Below the pieces are notes generated by a model. That model was not told where the DNA came from. It searched no databases and saw only the letters and a list, made by a program, of their open reading frames with translations. A program made the translations under genes and the position numbers. 64,000 bases of DNA from Hemileia vastatrix (Eukaryota; Basidiomycota; Pucciniomycetes; Pucciniales; Zaghouaniaceae): positions 93,080 through 157,079 of the forward strand of contig JASXTE010000078.1 of NCBI GenBank assembly GCA_030280995.1. The letters run 5' to 3'. Positions within the stretch are counted from its first letter, which is position 1, and the number at the start of each line of letters is the position of its first letter. Positions 22,625 to 35,277 of this stretch are shown here, piece after piece.

Positions 22625-25600
22625 CTATTGAGCTTCGTCTTCCTTTTCTCTTTCCATCTGTTCTCTAGCTTTACGGAAAGCTTCAGCTGCGGCTTCAGAG
22701 ACATGAACTTCAGAGGCTGTAGTTTCCTGATTTGTAGTAGAAGACTGATCTTGACTAGATTTACTTCCCCACTGTCTCTGTTTCTGACCCGAGACCTTAT
22801 TGACATGAGCTCTCTCTCTATCTCTACCTCTATCACTAAAACCGCCACGAGCATTTCCATTGGAATGATCTCTTCTACCACCACCACCACCATTTCCTTT
22901 CCATTTCTGATCCTCACTTTTCCTCGTCATTTCCTTTTGGAAGTTAGAACTTGTATCAGCTTTCAATACTTCTCTCAAAGCCATTGTAGCATAAGAACTG
23001 GTTCCAAGAGTGAATCTAACCAAGAGAGCTAAGAATTCTCCTTCTGGATCAGAATCTGGAACTGGATCTATTCCTAAAATTTTGTCTTCATCGGATTGAC
23101 AGAGTGCAATGTTTGGATCCGTATAACGAATCAATTCGTATGAAGTGTTAGAAGGTTTTCGAATCATTTTACGATAGGATCCACGTAGGGCGTATTCGCT
23201 AAAGAAAATAGAGTTCGGGGAGGAAAGCAAACATACTTAAAGAGTTAGTGATTGCTGACTTGAAGAAAAAAGAAGAGAACAGAGTCGGAATCTCAACCAA
23301 TACTCACGAAACCTTCGACATGTTAATCTCTTCAGGAGTCAAACCATCTTCATTCAACATTTCAAGATAGAGTTTATTCAACCAACTATCTTCTTGAAAG
23401 TTGACTTCACTTCCAGGCATTGGCATCAAAACGTCCAAAATCGAAGTGGATTGAGCTTCTTCTTCTGTAAGAATCTTGACTTTTGCCACTCCTCCTTTTG
23501 ATTTCCCCAAAGCTTTGTTTTCGGCTTCTTCCTTTTGTTCTTCTGGAACATCAACGTCCATTGAGACTACATCTTCATCTTGATCATTCCCAGACAAGTC
23601 CAAGCCTTCTTCTTCGACTCCTTCCGTATCGTCGATGGTCTTGTCCACGTAGACGTAATCTCCAGCGATGGCTTTCTCTGAACCGAATCTTTGGATTCTA
23701 GCTGAGACCATTCGATTCCAAAGGTAAGATTGATAAGCATGAAGATACATCAGACGCAAAGTTTTTGGAATCTGGAGGGTGGAGAGTGGAAGAGAGTCGA
23801 GACGAGGATTTAGTAGAGCTCCCAAAGATTTGACGAGATTCAGTTCCATCACGACCAAGATGAGCCTTGTTACTCACTGTTTGGAAAGCTCCTTTCCAAT
23901 CTACTCCCTTCTGACCATCCTTTTCAGCCTTCTTGAGGAATTCCAAGATTGATTTCTCTGCGACTCTATTTCTAGGCATCGCATAGACAGCCTTATCCAA
24001 TTTCCCTTGGGCGTAAAGTTTCTTTGCTTCTTCGACGTCTGGGGATCCAGTTCCTTCCGGAGAAGGCTGCAAGAGAAGATTGCATGCTTCTTCGAATTGA
24101 GCTTTGAAGATTGGGATTCCGATTTGATGTGTCGAGATGAAAGAGGTACCAAATCGTTGCATTCCTAGATAGAGATTCAAAGCAAAGCAAAGATGATGAA
24201 GAAGATGAACTTTAATCATTGTCGAATCGATCTATGAATGAAGCAGCAACAGAGATTAACTCACCATAATAATTGATGAAACCTCTCTCTTCTAGAACTT
24301 TCATAGCTTTATGAATGGTTTCCTCCTTTTCAACCTTTACGTTCCTAAGAGCAATTACGAATTTATTACCATTTAAATCTCCCAAACCCAAAGGTTTATC
24401 AGTATATTCCAAATGAGCGATTCTCATTCCTCTCTCACCTCTTTCTCTGACAGCTTCCAAAACCGTTTTCCTCTCTGAACCAAAACCAAATCTTCCTCCT
24501 CCTCTACCACCACCACCTCTTCCACCTCTTCTATTTGAAGATGAACCACCATCTTTTTCTTTCCCAATCCCATTTATTAACTTATAAACCTCATCCAAAG
24601 TTTTCCTACCTCTTTGAAAAGTAATTTCTTGAATCGTAACTCCTCTTCTATCTTTAGTTCCTGCAACTGAGAGATCTTTTTGTGATTTCCCATGAAGTCC
24701 TAAGGATTTACCTAGAATTGTTAGGGAATCATGTGAATCTCTATTGGTTTTTTGAAGTAGGAATCTAATGTATTTTGGATGATCATCTTTTAATTTTGTT
24801 GAATTGGTTGGATCGGTTTGCCATCTTGCATTTCCGCCTGTACCACTCCATCTGATTATCAGAGCTTGTTGTTTCTCTTTTGATGGAACTGGTTCACTTC
24901 CATTGGCTGCTGCTTCTTCTTCCTCTTCCGCTGTAGGTGGTTTCGAAATTTCAGTCGTTTCACTGGAAAATCGACCACCGAAAATCTCTCGAATCAGTTG
25001 ATGAGCTTCCGTTCGAGATTCTTTCGATACCAGAGCCTGTTTGAAGTCAGAAAAGACCGGTGCGGTGAAGTAGTACGATGGTCAGCTTTTGAAGGTACGA
25101 GGTAGTCGTCGATAATCCTCTTTCCACCCTTCGATACTCACATCAGTAGTGACAAATCTAGGATCCTTCTTCGCACCACCTCTACCATCTCTACCTCTGC
25201 CTTTACCTTTACCTCCTCTTCCTCTACCTCTTCCACCTCTCCCACCTCTATCAGAACTTTGACTTTTCTCTTCTTCTTCATCTTGATCTTCCACCACCAC
25301 CAATTCTTTAGGAACTTCTCTTCCCTGACACCACAATACCTTCATTTCTTCTCTAACTCTTTTCCCAAACAATTTCTCCAACTTTTCATCAATCCCTTCT
25401 CCCTCTCCCTCTCCCTCTCCTTCTTTGAGAGGTTGATCTTGATCTCCGGGCCAAGTCTTTTCAAATTCCCTTTGTAATTGTTCTTGACGAATTTTTTCTT
25501 TGGAAGCATTGGATCTTCTTTCTGCTTCTTCATCGAATCTTTTTGCTCTCAATGATGGATCTTTCTCTTCTGCTTCTAGAGTTAGGAGTTCGTTTAGAAG

Positions 25601-26434
25601 TTCTCCGGGTGGCGGAAGGAGAGAAGTAATGTGAAGTTCTGAAGGGGAAGAAGAGGTTGAGGTTGAGGTTGGATCTTTGGAAAGTGGGACCTCGAAAACT
25701 TGGAAATCGGAGAATCTGTAAAAGAGAAGTTGAAGAAGATTAAGGTTTCAGTCTCAAAGAAAGACATCAAAATTCTCCTTGACAAAATCTAGAGAACAAT
25801 TGCAAAGAATCCAAAAGGTAGAAAGAATGAGAAGAATCGAGTGACCTCTGGAGCAATCTTTTTCTTCTTCTTCTGAGCTCTACTCCCTTTTCTGTCGATT
25901 CCGGGATAGAATATCAAGTGTCATCCCCGCTTGAAAAGTCAAGCTCAACGCCTTGATGAAGTTTGTCAGAAAAATCTTTCCACTTCAAGTCTCTCAGACC
26001 TTGTCACACCTTTTCTCTTTTGGTATCTCTCAATCTCATTCTCCTTTCCCAGTTCATTATTTCTAAAAGCTGCAAACTTTGTCTTAAACTCACCTCTGTT
26101 TGATGATGCCCTCAAAAGGAGGTACATTCGGTTCTATGTAGCAAGAGATTCCCACATCCTTTTCAGTCAATGGAGGCTTTCCACTTCCATTCTGTTCGGG
26201 TTGCTTTTCCCCTTTTTTCTCCTTCACCTCTTGAATCCCATCTCGGTTTTCCATAGTTTGATGATCTAGCTTTACTCTCTTTGTGGAAGGATCTTGTTGT
26301 ACGACGTCTAGATCTACTGAACCTGAAGCAGCAGCAGCAGCAGAAGAAGAGGAGGATTCTACTGTGTCTTTGTCAGCATCTTGTCTTGATGGAGAAGAAG
26401 TTGCAGCTCTTTTACTTGGATTTGATTCACTCAT
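22625..26434 (-). CDS. PUS7: Pus7-like tRNA/mRNA pseudouridine synthase (TruD family)
   Basis: Seven exons on the minus strand, all in frame. MSESNPSKR starts a Ser-rich leader, then GISCYIEPNVPPFEGIIKQR joins FSDFQVFEV across the first intron, the N-terminal TruD signature. KDLSVAGTKDRRGVT contains the catalytic aspartate, and QRFGTSFISTHQIG plus LMYLHAYQSYLWN complete the fold. The enzyme isomerises uridine to pseudouridine in tRNA (position 13 and others), U2 snRNA and mRNA. Two Gly/Arg-rich tracts are unusual: one before FVTTDALVSKES (about 25150-25250) and one inside the catalytic domain (about 24480-24545). The C-terminus ends in a basic, charged tail. It is transcribed head-to-head with Utp5. 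Confidence 0.92.
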
Positions 26435-26570
26435 CTTCTTTCGAGACAGTAGAGAGTGATAGTTTGAGGATTGCAGCAGATGTTTCTGGTTCACTAGAAG
26501 AAACTCAAACGTTCAAAAAAGCTCCAACTTTTTTTCTTCCTAACCATCAACTCATCTTCGAGTTCTCAAC
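26435..26570. promoter_or_regulatory. 136-bp bidirectional promoter, PUS7/UTP5
   Basis: Only 136 bases separate the two start codons, so both promoters and leaders must lie here or overlap into the genes. Both products act in RNA maturation in the nucleus. Confidence 0.7.
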
Positions 26571-29500
26571 ATGAGTTCCTCAAAGAAGAACTCGAAAACA
26601 TCTTCAAATTCCAAATCGAAATCGAAATCTACTTCTCACCAGAATCTAACCGACGTAGTCGTTGAATCGACTGGAATCTTTTCCTTTTCACCTTCTCAGA
26701 GTAAATTTGGCATCATCAATCCAAATTCCCCTTCTCCAATTCTAAGAATCTATTCAACTCAAATAATCGATTCTAATTCAAATTCAAATCCATCCTCAAT
26801 CAAATCTGCCAATCTCATTTCTAGTTATTTGATTCCATCTGGAACAAAGCCCACAAGTTTGAATTGGTTCTCTCTCCCTTCTCCTTCTCCATCTCAACCA
26901 GTTCCAAATAAAAAGAGAAGGAAATCACAATCACAATCACAATCAGATGGGAAAGATTCAACTTTTATTGGATCTCAAGAATTGATTTTACTCTCTCTTT
27001 CAACTTCTTCCATCTTGGTTTATTCGACTGAATCTTCTACCGTCAGATTCGTATTGAAGGATTCTTCAACTTCTTCTTCTTCTTCTTCTTCTTCTACTAC
27101 CAACCATGTCAATTCAAATTCAACTCATATCTTTTCTACTTCAAATGGTGTCGTAAGAGTTTGGAACATTTCATCCCTCCTCGGTGAACAGAAGAATCAT
27201 CAAAAGGCAATCGAACCAAATTTCACCTTCATACCAGATTCAAATACCAAAGTCATCTCTTCTTCTCCTTATCCAAATCCAAATATTGACAATGGAGATT
27301 CAAACATTCCAATCTTATCGGCTCATCATTCCATTCTCTTACATTCCATCAGTCATGATGGATCCTCCTCTGAACAACCTCTGATCAAATTCACAGGTCA
27401 TGCAACTGATATCACTCATTTACTTTGGTTACCTTCCAAATTGAATCATTCAAATGATGGTGGGAAAAGTAATCTTAGATTCTTATCTGCAAGTAAAGGG
27501 GATAGAATCCTAACTATTTGGTCAACAGAAGTGGATCTCTCTTCTTCTTCTTCTTCAAAGAAGAAGCCTCTCAATGGAAATGCTAAATTCACCATTTCTT
27601 TGGATTCAGACGTTAAGGATATACATGTTGATTTTCAAAATCATGATGTGAATGGGAATGGAGATGGGGAATCATTGTTAAACATTGTTACTAAATCTGG
27701 TCAATCTTTGTTATATTTGATTCCTTCCATTTCTTCTTCTGGTTCTACTTCTGCTCCTCAAGCTCTTAAACCTACTACTGTTCTTACTATTCTACCAAGT
27801 CAGAAAGCAAAAGTTGAAGAGGCTTTACCAATTACTGCTGCTGCTATTCTACAGGGTGGAAAGAAGGATGTAAAAGTCAAGATTGTTAGAAGTCCAAAAG
27901 GCTTGGAAGGGGACGCTGGGATCGTTGCTGATGAAGTCGTGAGTGTTTTGATAGACTTTGGAGCTTGAGAGGGGATATAGATGCAAGGTAGTAGGAGGAA
28001 GAGGAACTGAAGAGAAAGTGAGAAGGAAAAATTGGTATTTCGAAGTTGTCCCTCTACCTTGCACCTCTGGGAATTGCTGCTCATTTCTTCCTTACCTTAA
28101 TTCTTCCCCTAACCACTTATTCCAGAGCATCCTGTCGAACAACTCTTCAAGTTATCCTCCAACGATCTCCATAGTTCGATCCCCTTTGACTTCGTCCCTT
28201 CAACCTACATCTTCAACTTCGAGTGGATTACCTTCCACTCAAAGGTATACAGATCCATCTTCCATATCTGGAAACACTTCAGGTTCAGCAGGAGTTGGAA
28301 CTGGAGAAGTCGAATTAGGAGCTTTATTAGGTGGAATTCCAAAAACCAATGGAGATTCAGGTTTGGAAGATGTTGAAATTGACATGGATGAACCTACTCT
28401 AGCTCATAGATTAGGAGAAATGAAAGTCAAGAAATCATCCTCTGGTAATCAGGATTCATCTTCCGATTCATCAGATTCAGAAATGGAAGATAATGACAAA
28501 ATGGCACCTCAATCTTCAGCAACCTTGACCTCTACACTTTCACAAGCTTTACATACATCTGATTCTTCTCTCTTATCATCCATTTTGACCAAAGGTTCAC
28601 CTCAATTGATTAGACCGACCATTTTACGTTTACCAAGTTCAGCAGCTTTACCTTTATTAGAAGCTTGTTTACAAAGATTGGCAAGAGGTGGGAATCAATC
28701 TAGATCTAGAGGTTCTTTAGGTACTAGAGAAGCAAAAGCTATAGTCACTTGGATTAGAGAAACTTTATTGATTCATATGGCTAGTCTAATGTCTATTCCA
28801 GGGTTGATTCCTAGATTGGCTAACCTTTATGGTACACTTAATAAAAGATTGGAAAACAGAGAAAAATTACAAGCTTTGGAAGGTAGATTAGGTTTGGTCG
28901 TTGGTCAGATTCAGGTTAGAAAAGGTTATGAAGAATTCAATAGAAAGAATAAATCAAAGAGGAATAAAAATAGAGATGATGGAGAGGAAAAAGTTTGGAG
29001 AGAAGAAAGTGATGATGATGATGATGATGATGATGAGGAAGAGGATGAAATGGATATTGATACTGAGAATCAGATTAAAGGAAGAAGTAACGGATTCGGA
29101 GACGTCGAAGCTGCCGATGATTTTGGCGAAATTGAAGAAATCGACATGTCTTATGCTGGCGGAAAGAGATCGAAGTCTAAGAAATCTCAAGGAGAGGAAT
29201 CTGATGAAGAAGAAGATGACGATGATGATGAAGAAGAAGATTCGGAAAACGAAGTCATTCAGAGAAGAAGGAAACCGTCAAAGAAAACTAAAGGAGATCA
29301 AATGGATTTAGATGATCAAAGTGGAGACGATGATGAAGAAGAAGAGGAGGAAGAAGGTCAAACTGATGATGATAGTGATGATGATGAAATTGATGAAGAA
29401 GATGAAAGTCTTTTGGATGAAGATGAGGATGATATCGTGAGTTTTCCTCGTTTTTCTTGCGAGCTCGTTCATGAAGAGCTGGAAAAAAGGAACTCCTTCG

Positions 29501-29690
29501 AAAGGAGAATCAATCACTGACCCTCTCTTTATTTCGCTCTGTCCCTTTGTTTTCCGATGCTTTACAGGAGGATTCGGAAGAAGATTCAGATGATGGCGAA
29601 GGCAACAAAGGCGGTCCGAAAGGAATGTTCGATATGGAGGCAGAGGAAAGTGATGGAGAAGAAGAAAGTGAAGCTGAAGAAAGCGAATAG
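26571..29690 (+). CDS. UTP5: Utp5/WDR43, small-subunit processome component
   Basis: Three exons, in frame, about 930 residues. The first half is a degenerate WD40 propeller (GVVRVWNISS, FTGHATDITHLLWLP, GDRILTIWSTE). The Utp12-type helical domain follows (LSQALHTSDSSLLSSIL... REAKAIVTWIRETLLIHMASLMSIPGLIPRLANLYGTL). The C-terminal 250 residues are an extreme Asp/Glu-rich tail with Lys clusters. Utp5 belongs to the t-Utp/UtpA subcomplex that binds pre-rRNA early and links rDNA transcription to 18S processing in the nucleolus. Yeast Utp5 is about 640 residues, so the acidic tail and long Ser runs are extra. A Ser-codon microsatellite (TTC/TCT repeats) sits near 27065-27095. The intron between 27936 and 28128 is phase 0. 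Confidence 0.88.
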
Positions 29691-30247
29691 ATTTCCTTCT
29701 CGAGATAAAGAAAAACAAGTGTAGGAAGAAGTCTAGTCGATTCTTTGCTTTCTTCAATTCTAGATTCCTTTCTTTCCATCTCTGCTACGACTCCAACTTT
29801 GCTCAATCTACCTCGAACCCTCGTCAAAACTCTCTTTTCAGAGATTAATTCAAACATAACCCCCCAAAAGTATTTATATATACTAGTGTTCATTGCAATG
29901 TCTTTTTTCAATATAGAATACGTTTACGTCATGTCTCTTTGTTGATTCCTTGTCAAGTCGGAACAGATTCTTCTCGGTGAAGATAGAATTTGAGAAATGA
30001 CATAAAAATCTCTCGTCAGTGCTTCATGTCTGTTCCCTCCTTCGAGTGTTTGAAATTGGATTGCAGCTTCAAATGGCTCTTTGGCCTTTTGGTAAGTTCG
30101 CAAGCTTAGAGACACGGAAAGGAGTGGTGAAGCTCATCTATTCTAAGGCTACGAGGTATCAGAGTAAAACTACAAAAATGCGATCCGTTGAATACTACCA
30201 TTCCTCAGAGACTGACCAACAAAACACAGACTGTATGGAGACTGTTC
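29691..30247. other. intergenic, convergent 3' ends
   Basis: About 560 bases between converging Utp5 and Zn2Cys6 genes; AT-rich (TATATATAC near 29875), no gene recognised. Confidence 0.4.
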
Positions 30248-32934
30248 TCAAAACTGTAACATATCATCGAAGTTTCCCGAAGATTTCCACATCCAATCTG
30301 GATTCGACTCTTGCTGTTGAAAGCTCGGAGCGTTCATTTGAGGTTCAAAGACGTTTCCTCCCAAATTTGAGCCTTGCATCAGATTGTCGAAGGGAATATT
30401 CAGTCCCGAAAGATTGTGAGTCTGACTTGAGTTCTTCGCTCGCTCTATATAAAAGTCGACCTTTCTCGTTGAGCAGTTCAGAATTTCTTCCTGAGATGAG
30501 ACAATGTTTGGATTGTCACGATTGCAGTCTCCAGCTTGCTTGACTCCATCGATCAACACTTTGAGAGAATCTAGAAACTGGTAGAAGACTGAAGAATCGT
30601 GAGCTTCTTCCATCAGTCCATCGATCCTCTTTGAACCGAAAGCGATCAGGGCACATAAACAAGTCCTGATGATGCGCACATTTCCTCGAAGGAGACGAAG
30701 AGGTAACGCTGCACGGACGACTTCCACAGCTCTGGCATCAAGAAAGATTGAAACGAGATGGAAGCAAAGGCGCAAAGGAACGATCAGAAATGGTTATCGC
30801 AGCAGTACATGAGCTTAGAAATAGTGTACTCACCTCCAGAAAGCCGAAGTGAGCGATTGATCCAATTTGAACTTTACCAAGGCAATCTCCCAGCTATCCA
30901 CTCTAGGATTTCTCTCGAATCCTATCGCTTCAACTGCATCAGCCAGATTGAGCAGTGTTAGAGATTGAGTGAATTCCAACTGTATCGTCTTCAGAAGATC
31001 CTGATGAGCTTCATTCCCAGGAACGATTGAACGTGGATTTCCTGGCAAGGACAAGAGATCTCCATCTATCAGTCCAACTAGATAGTCCCAACTGACTAGT
31101 TGAGGCATCCATGTTCTGTAGGACTCCATAACCTCCAAGCAGTCCAACAGTTGCTTGGTTCCGATGCCTGCTTCTTGAATTCTCGGCGAAAGGAATTGTT
31201 TCCTCCATTTCCTGACTAGTAGAGCCCATTTGAAAGAAGCCAAGGACCAAGCGGCTCCAAAGTGAATTTGAAACAAGGGAGAAGAGAATGGCTCCATGAG
31301 ATTCTCAAGTTCCATTTCATCGCTTGCCCCAGGCATGCGTAGGAATTCGGGAATTCCGTGAGAGTGATGATCGTTTGTCCAGTATAGTCGAGTTCCATCT
31401 TGACTGGAAAAGGAGAATACGGCATCGTAGGAATAGTTGTAGAAGAAGGGCCGACTCTGGAGATGGAAGAAAGGAAGTTAAAGAAGAAGCATCGACCAGC
31501 TCAGCCTCTGATCATTCTTCGAATCAAGAATAATGTGTGAGAACTCCTTCACTCACTCGTCGTTCCATATCTCTTACGCTCAAGAGTTTCCCTCTCATCT
31601 GCTTGCGATCGGCTCTGTAATTCAGACCTAACTTTTCGGCAAATCTGTTGATCCCTTCGAAAGACGTGAGGCTGACAACGAAGCTTGAAGAATGGTTTCT
31701 GGTAATGAGAGCCCTTGAATCAATTTCATTGTGGGAAGGTAGCTCGAATGCAGCCCCCCATAGAAAGAAGAGAGCTTCTATCGCATCGAGATCATCGTTC
31801 ACCAGTCTCTCTATCCCGCCACTCGAAAACAACCTATCTCTGAAAATCCTTCCGAAATCTTCTTGGATCTGAAATCTTCTTGAGTACCCTTCCATTTCAG
31901 GTGTTAGAGATCCAGAGCCACAGATGAGGATCGAGAGGATCCAAAATTCAGAGGCTGGTTCATCATAAGAGTCGAACAACTCGTTCGTCGCATTCGGATT
32001 CAAAGTTTCCATTCCAGTCTTCTTGCTTAGTGAATATCTTTCGTATCGTTCTCTAAAGACCTCTCGAGAGAGCATGGGAGTGATTGGCTCGATCCAGGCG
32101 AAGAATGAAGAAAAACAATCTTGAGAGAGAATGGGAAAGAGTCGAATCAATGAAAAGACCTTTGTGAGAATTAGCTTCCAAAAAGACCACTCACTTTCTA
32201 GAATCGTCTCGTTCAGGCCAAGGAGAGAAAATAGCTCTCCAGAAACCAGTGAAAGAGAGACGATCTCGGTTGAAGACGGATGGGAATAACTTCCAGAACC
32301 ACTACTGGCCACTGATCGCTCTCTTTCTGTGATTTGAGTCTCTGATCTTGTCAAATTCTGCTGTTCTTGCTTTTCAAAAAGGGTTTTGAGAACCTTCCCC
32401 TTTCTCGTTTTGACTGTTTGGAACACAAGAGAGAGAGAGAAAGAGAGACGGAGTGAGCAGTCTCGTCTTCATTGCAGAGTAAGAGAGTTATCTTCTTTTG
32501 CTTTTGCTTTTACTGACCCGGAACTTGAGAGTATACACACTCGAAATTCCTTTGAGAGCAATTAGAACAGCAAACTTCGTGATCCAAAGCGGAGAACTCT
32601 TCTAGATTCAAACTTGCTCCTGCTGATGCTCTTTTGGACAAGATCTTCTCGCTTCGGTCACATTTGACCTGTGAGGAGGGAGAGAAAAGGGAAAGGCATC
32701 GGATTGGAAGAGAAGGAGTCACTGCGTCAGATCTCGAACGAGTGCGGACTTAGAAATCAATCAACTCTCGTGGAAAGAAGCAATTTCTCGTTCTTGGAAT
32801 CTGGAATCTGTTTGAGTACTCACCTTTCTGAGCTTGCACGCATCACAAGACGAGAACATCTTTGCCTCTCGCTTTGGTTTGGCCTTGTTTAGGGAAGAAC
32901 TGGATTTGGACGAAGACATGATGCCCCTTGCCAT
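30248..32934 (-). CDS. Zn2Cys6 fungal transcription factor
   Basis: Six exons, in frame. The N-terminal zinc cluster reads CDACKLRKVKC, then an unusually long linker of about 30 residues before CSNCSQRNFEC; the Cys spacing on each side (x2, x6 and x2, x6) is standard. Most family members have 5-12 residues in the linker. The middle region is acidic and hydrophobic with predicted helices (the fungal-specific regulatory domain), and the C-terminus is Gln/Asn-rich (SFQQQESNP, ending FDDMLQF), which could be an activation domain. Two in-frame ATGs (32934, 32919) are 15 bases apart. A 75-nt GTGAGT intron in the middle is divisible by three and could be retained. The target genes are unknown; it is not adjacent to the biosynthetic cluster. 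Confidence 0.82.
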
Positions 32935-33976
32935 GCCCGATTGGAGAGTGGAGTTAGCTGAGCGCTGTTGTTCAAGAGTGAGCTTCCTGCTTGAATCTGA
33001 TCTGAAGTGGTTGAGCTAAAGAGGTTAGAAGAGCAGCGCTTGACTTCCGAGGAAGGAAAGGTGAAGAAACAGGTGGGAAGAAGAGGAGAGAAGAAGAAGA
33101 GAAGAGATTGAAGAGGGGAATGTGACTCGCAGCAGTCGAATGCCTGTAATATAGGGTCGGAAAAATAGATTAGTTGTGCTTGCTTCTCCTTTTCGAAATC
33201 CTTCAAAGAAGCACAAGGCGCCCTTTCGCATAGAAAACATCAATAAACAATCACATGGGCCTATGGGCCTACGCCCATCTCTCCACGATCACGGTGACAA
33301 TCGGGAGAAGAGACGAAGGCGTATGGATTCAAGATTGTTATTCGGACTTGGATTCTGCTCTGTCTGAGAAAATCGAACATCGTAAGTATGTATGTGCAGT
33401 ACGTATCGTGTGCTACTGCTGTTTGGAAAAGTTCATCGTATCGTAAATCCGAGATGATTTGCAGTTTAAATTCCGGCCTTCAAGCTTCATTCGGTTCTTT
33501 GGATCTTACCAAAGAAGTCATGCTAGAAACATGCTTCTTCTTTTCACTGATCTTATCAATCCCATTTGCTTCGTTGAAAGCATGTGGCTGCTGAACTTGT
33601 GGCTACCTACAGTGAATAGAGAAGGGTGATGTTTCCACCTGTCAGTCTAATGCGAACAACGTGCAGACTTATATGGCGCCCTGACCCAAGGAATGGAAAA
33701 TAGAGATTCCCAGATCTCAGGATCTCAGGACTCAAGCGGGAATCTCTCACAGATCGCCGCGAATGGGGAAGGCAGATACTGAGCCTCTTACGATTGTTTT
33801 CTCGAAGCAAAAGAAAAGACAACGGGATGCATTTATCTGACAAGCCACCAGAAGAAGCAGTTAGTTAAGCAAACCTAAAAACAGAGATTTTATTGACAAG
33901 CTAGAACATCTACAATCTACATTTACAGTTGGTCGAGTCGGAAATCGGAAGAGCCAGAGACAGGCTGTCGACAGCT
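32935..33976. other. intergenic
   Basis: About 1.04 kb upstream of the regulator gene and downstream of the membrane protein. Open frames in all six frames are short and lack family features. A short inverted TGGGC/GCCCA pair occurs near 33252-33273, of uncertain meaning. Confidence 0.4.
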
Positions 33977-34894
33977 TTAGTTCGTTTGGCCTCTAGAGTA
34001 GTAAAGAGTAGGATCTGCTTCCAAATCTCCAGAAGTGTACTTGTAAGACTCAGACTCTCCAGTCGAGGAGGACTGAGAGGTGATTGTCGGAAGGTACGAC
34101 TTAAGAACAATAGTGAGAAGCGCGAGCACAAGCTCTTCGACGAGGTACAAAGCTACTGCAATTCCGACTCTGATATCGTAGTACTGAGGTGTTCGAAAAG
34201 TCCAAAGAAAATTGGGATAACGTCAGCGTCAGCGCGGTGCCATAAAGTTCGTGCAAACCCACGCCTTCAAAATCACTCTCTAGCCTTTCTCTCTCTACTT
34301 ACTCTGTCGCAAGTCCCTTCTTTGGATGTGTCAATGTTGAAACCAAATCCGTTTTGACAAGAATCGATGAATCTATCTTTGCTTTTTGCAATAGAGATGA
34401 GATGGATTAATCCGAGAAGCAGAAGAATGACGAACTTGGAAGGAATGATTTTTGCATAAATGGCGATAAGCTTGACCTTCCTCACCATCAAGGCAAAGAA
34501 TCCGATGATGCAAATGAAGAACAGTAGAGTCAAAAAGATCGCCTGTAACCCTTGAGTGACTTTTTTGAAGTTTCCAAGGCCGTGCGAGTATTTCACCAGC
34601 TGAGAAAGATGTTGAATCGGAAACATTGATGTCAGCGAGAACGAACCCAGATTGAAGATACAGGAAGGATCGACTCACGTTCAACCAGTCCCAAACGGCA
34701 TTAACCAAAGAGATAATGGCTGCTGGCACGGAGAGCATCATGGCTGCGGATCGAAGCGATAGTCCACTTTTGGACGAGACAAAGAGAAAGGTATGCGAGA
34801 GAAACGTTAGAACAGCGTTCAAACAGTCAACGGAATGACTTGAGTATGAAGCGACTCACCAAAGCGAATTAACTTTTGGGATAGTAAAAGGCAT
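33977..34894 (-). CDS. small four-helix membrane protein, unknown function
   Basis: Four exons, in frame, just over 200 residues, starting MPFTIPKVNSL. Four hydrophobic segments are visible: MMLSVPAAIISLVNAVW, AIFLTLLFFICIIGFFALM, FVILLLLGLIHLISI and VGIAVALYLVEELVLALL. Between helices 3 and 4 lies a Cys-containing loop (DSCQNGFGFN...TCDRYYD). The tail is Ser/Tyr-rich (SSSTGESESYKYTS), likely cytosolic. The arrangement resembles small fungal tetraspan or MARVEL-like plasma-membrane proteins, but I see no motif that proves it. The first intron follows immediately after codon 11. Confidence 0.7.
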
Positions 34895-34903
34895 CTTGAA
34901 GAT

Positions 34904-35277
34904 TTATATTGAGTAGTCAGAGATCGTCGAGAGAGTGATTCGTGTAGTGAAGAAAAGATGAGGTGAAGCAAGCCGTCGACCTCGTTCGGACACCTCCTTC
35001 TTATACGTTTTCAATTTGATTAGAAGCTGTACGCCAATTCGAAACATGGCGTCAACCAATGCGAGTTGATTTGCGGTATCGTTGGTGGTAGGCGGTAGAA
35101 GGAAGAGAAGAGAAGGCACATGTATTTGAGGCGCTTTCGACTACGGTGCTTCTTCGGAAGGCAAACTCTTCTCTTTCCCTCTGTTGTCGGAAAGTTGGAC
35201 GGTCGCATGATCTCATTCATGCCGTCCAAGAAAGTAGAACCAATCAAGAAGATACCTAAAATAGCTTCTAAACCCAT
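34904..35277 (-). other. possible small gene with broken frame
   Basis: On the minus strand, MGLEAILGIFLIGSTFLDGM opens a hydrophobic N-terminus at 35277. About 60 codons later a different frame carries NDTANQLALVDAMFRIG and continues as an amphipathic stretch to a stop at 34904. No canonical GT-AG intron joins them; two +1 shifts would. Composition suggests coding, but no family is recognised, so this may be a decayed or non-coding stretch. Confidence 0.3.

Noticed and set aside
25020..25150. A TGA stop and an apparent 21-nt mini-intron in Pus7
   Set aside because: A normal GTGAGT donor upstream (after FVTTD) and the CAG before ALVSKES remove both in one ordinary intron and keep the frame.
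28901..29311. Long alternate-frame ORFs over the acidic tail of Utp5
   Set aside because: They mirror GAT/GAA repeats in other frames (poly-Met, poly-Ile) and have no independent features.
30019..30543. Plus-strand ORF over the end of the Zn2Cys6 gene
   Set aside because: Antisense shadow; the minus-strand frame carries the spliced protein.
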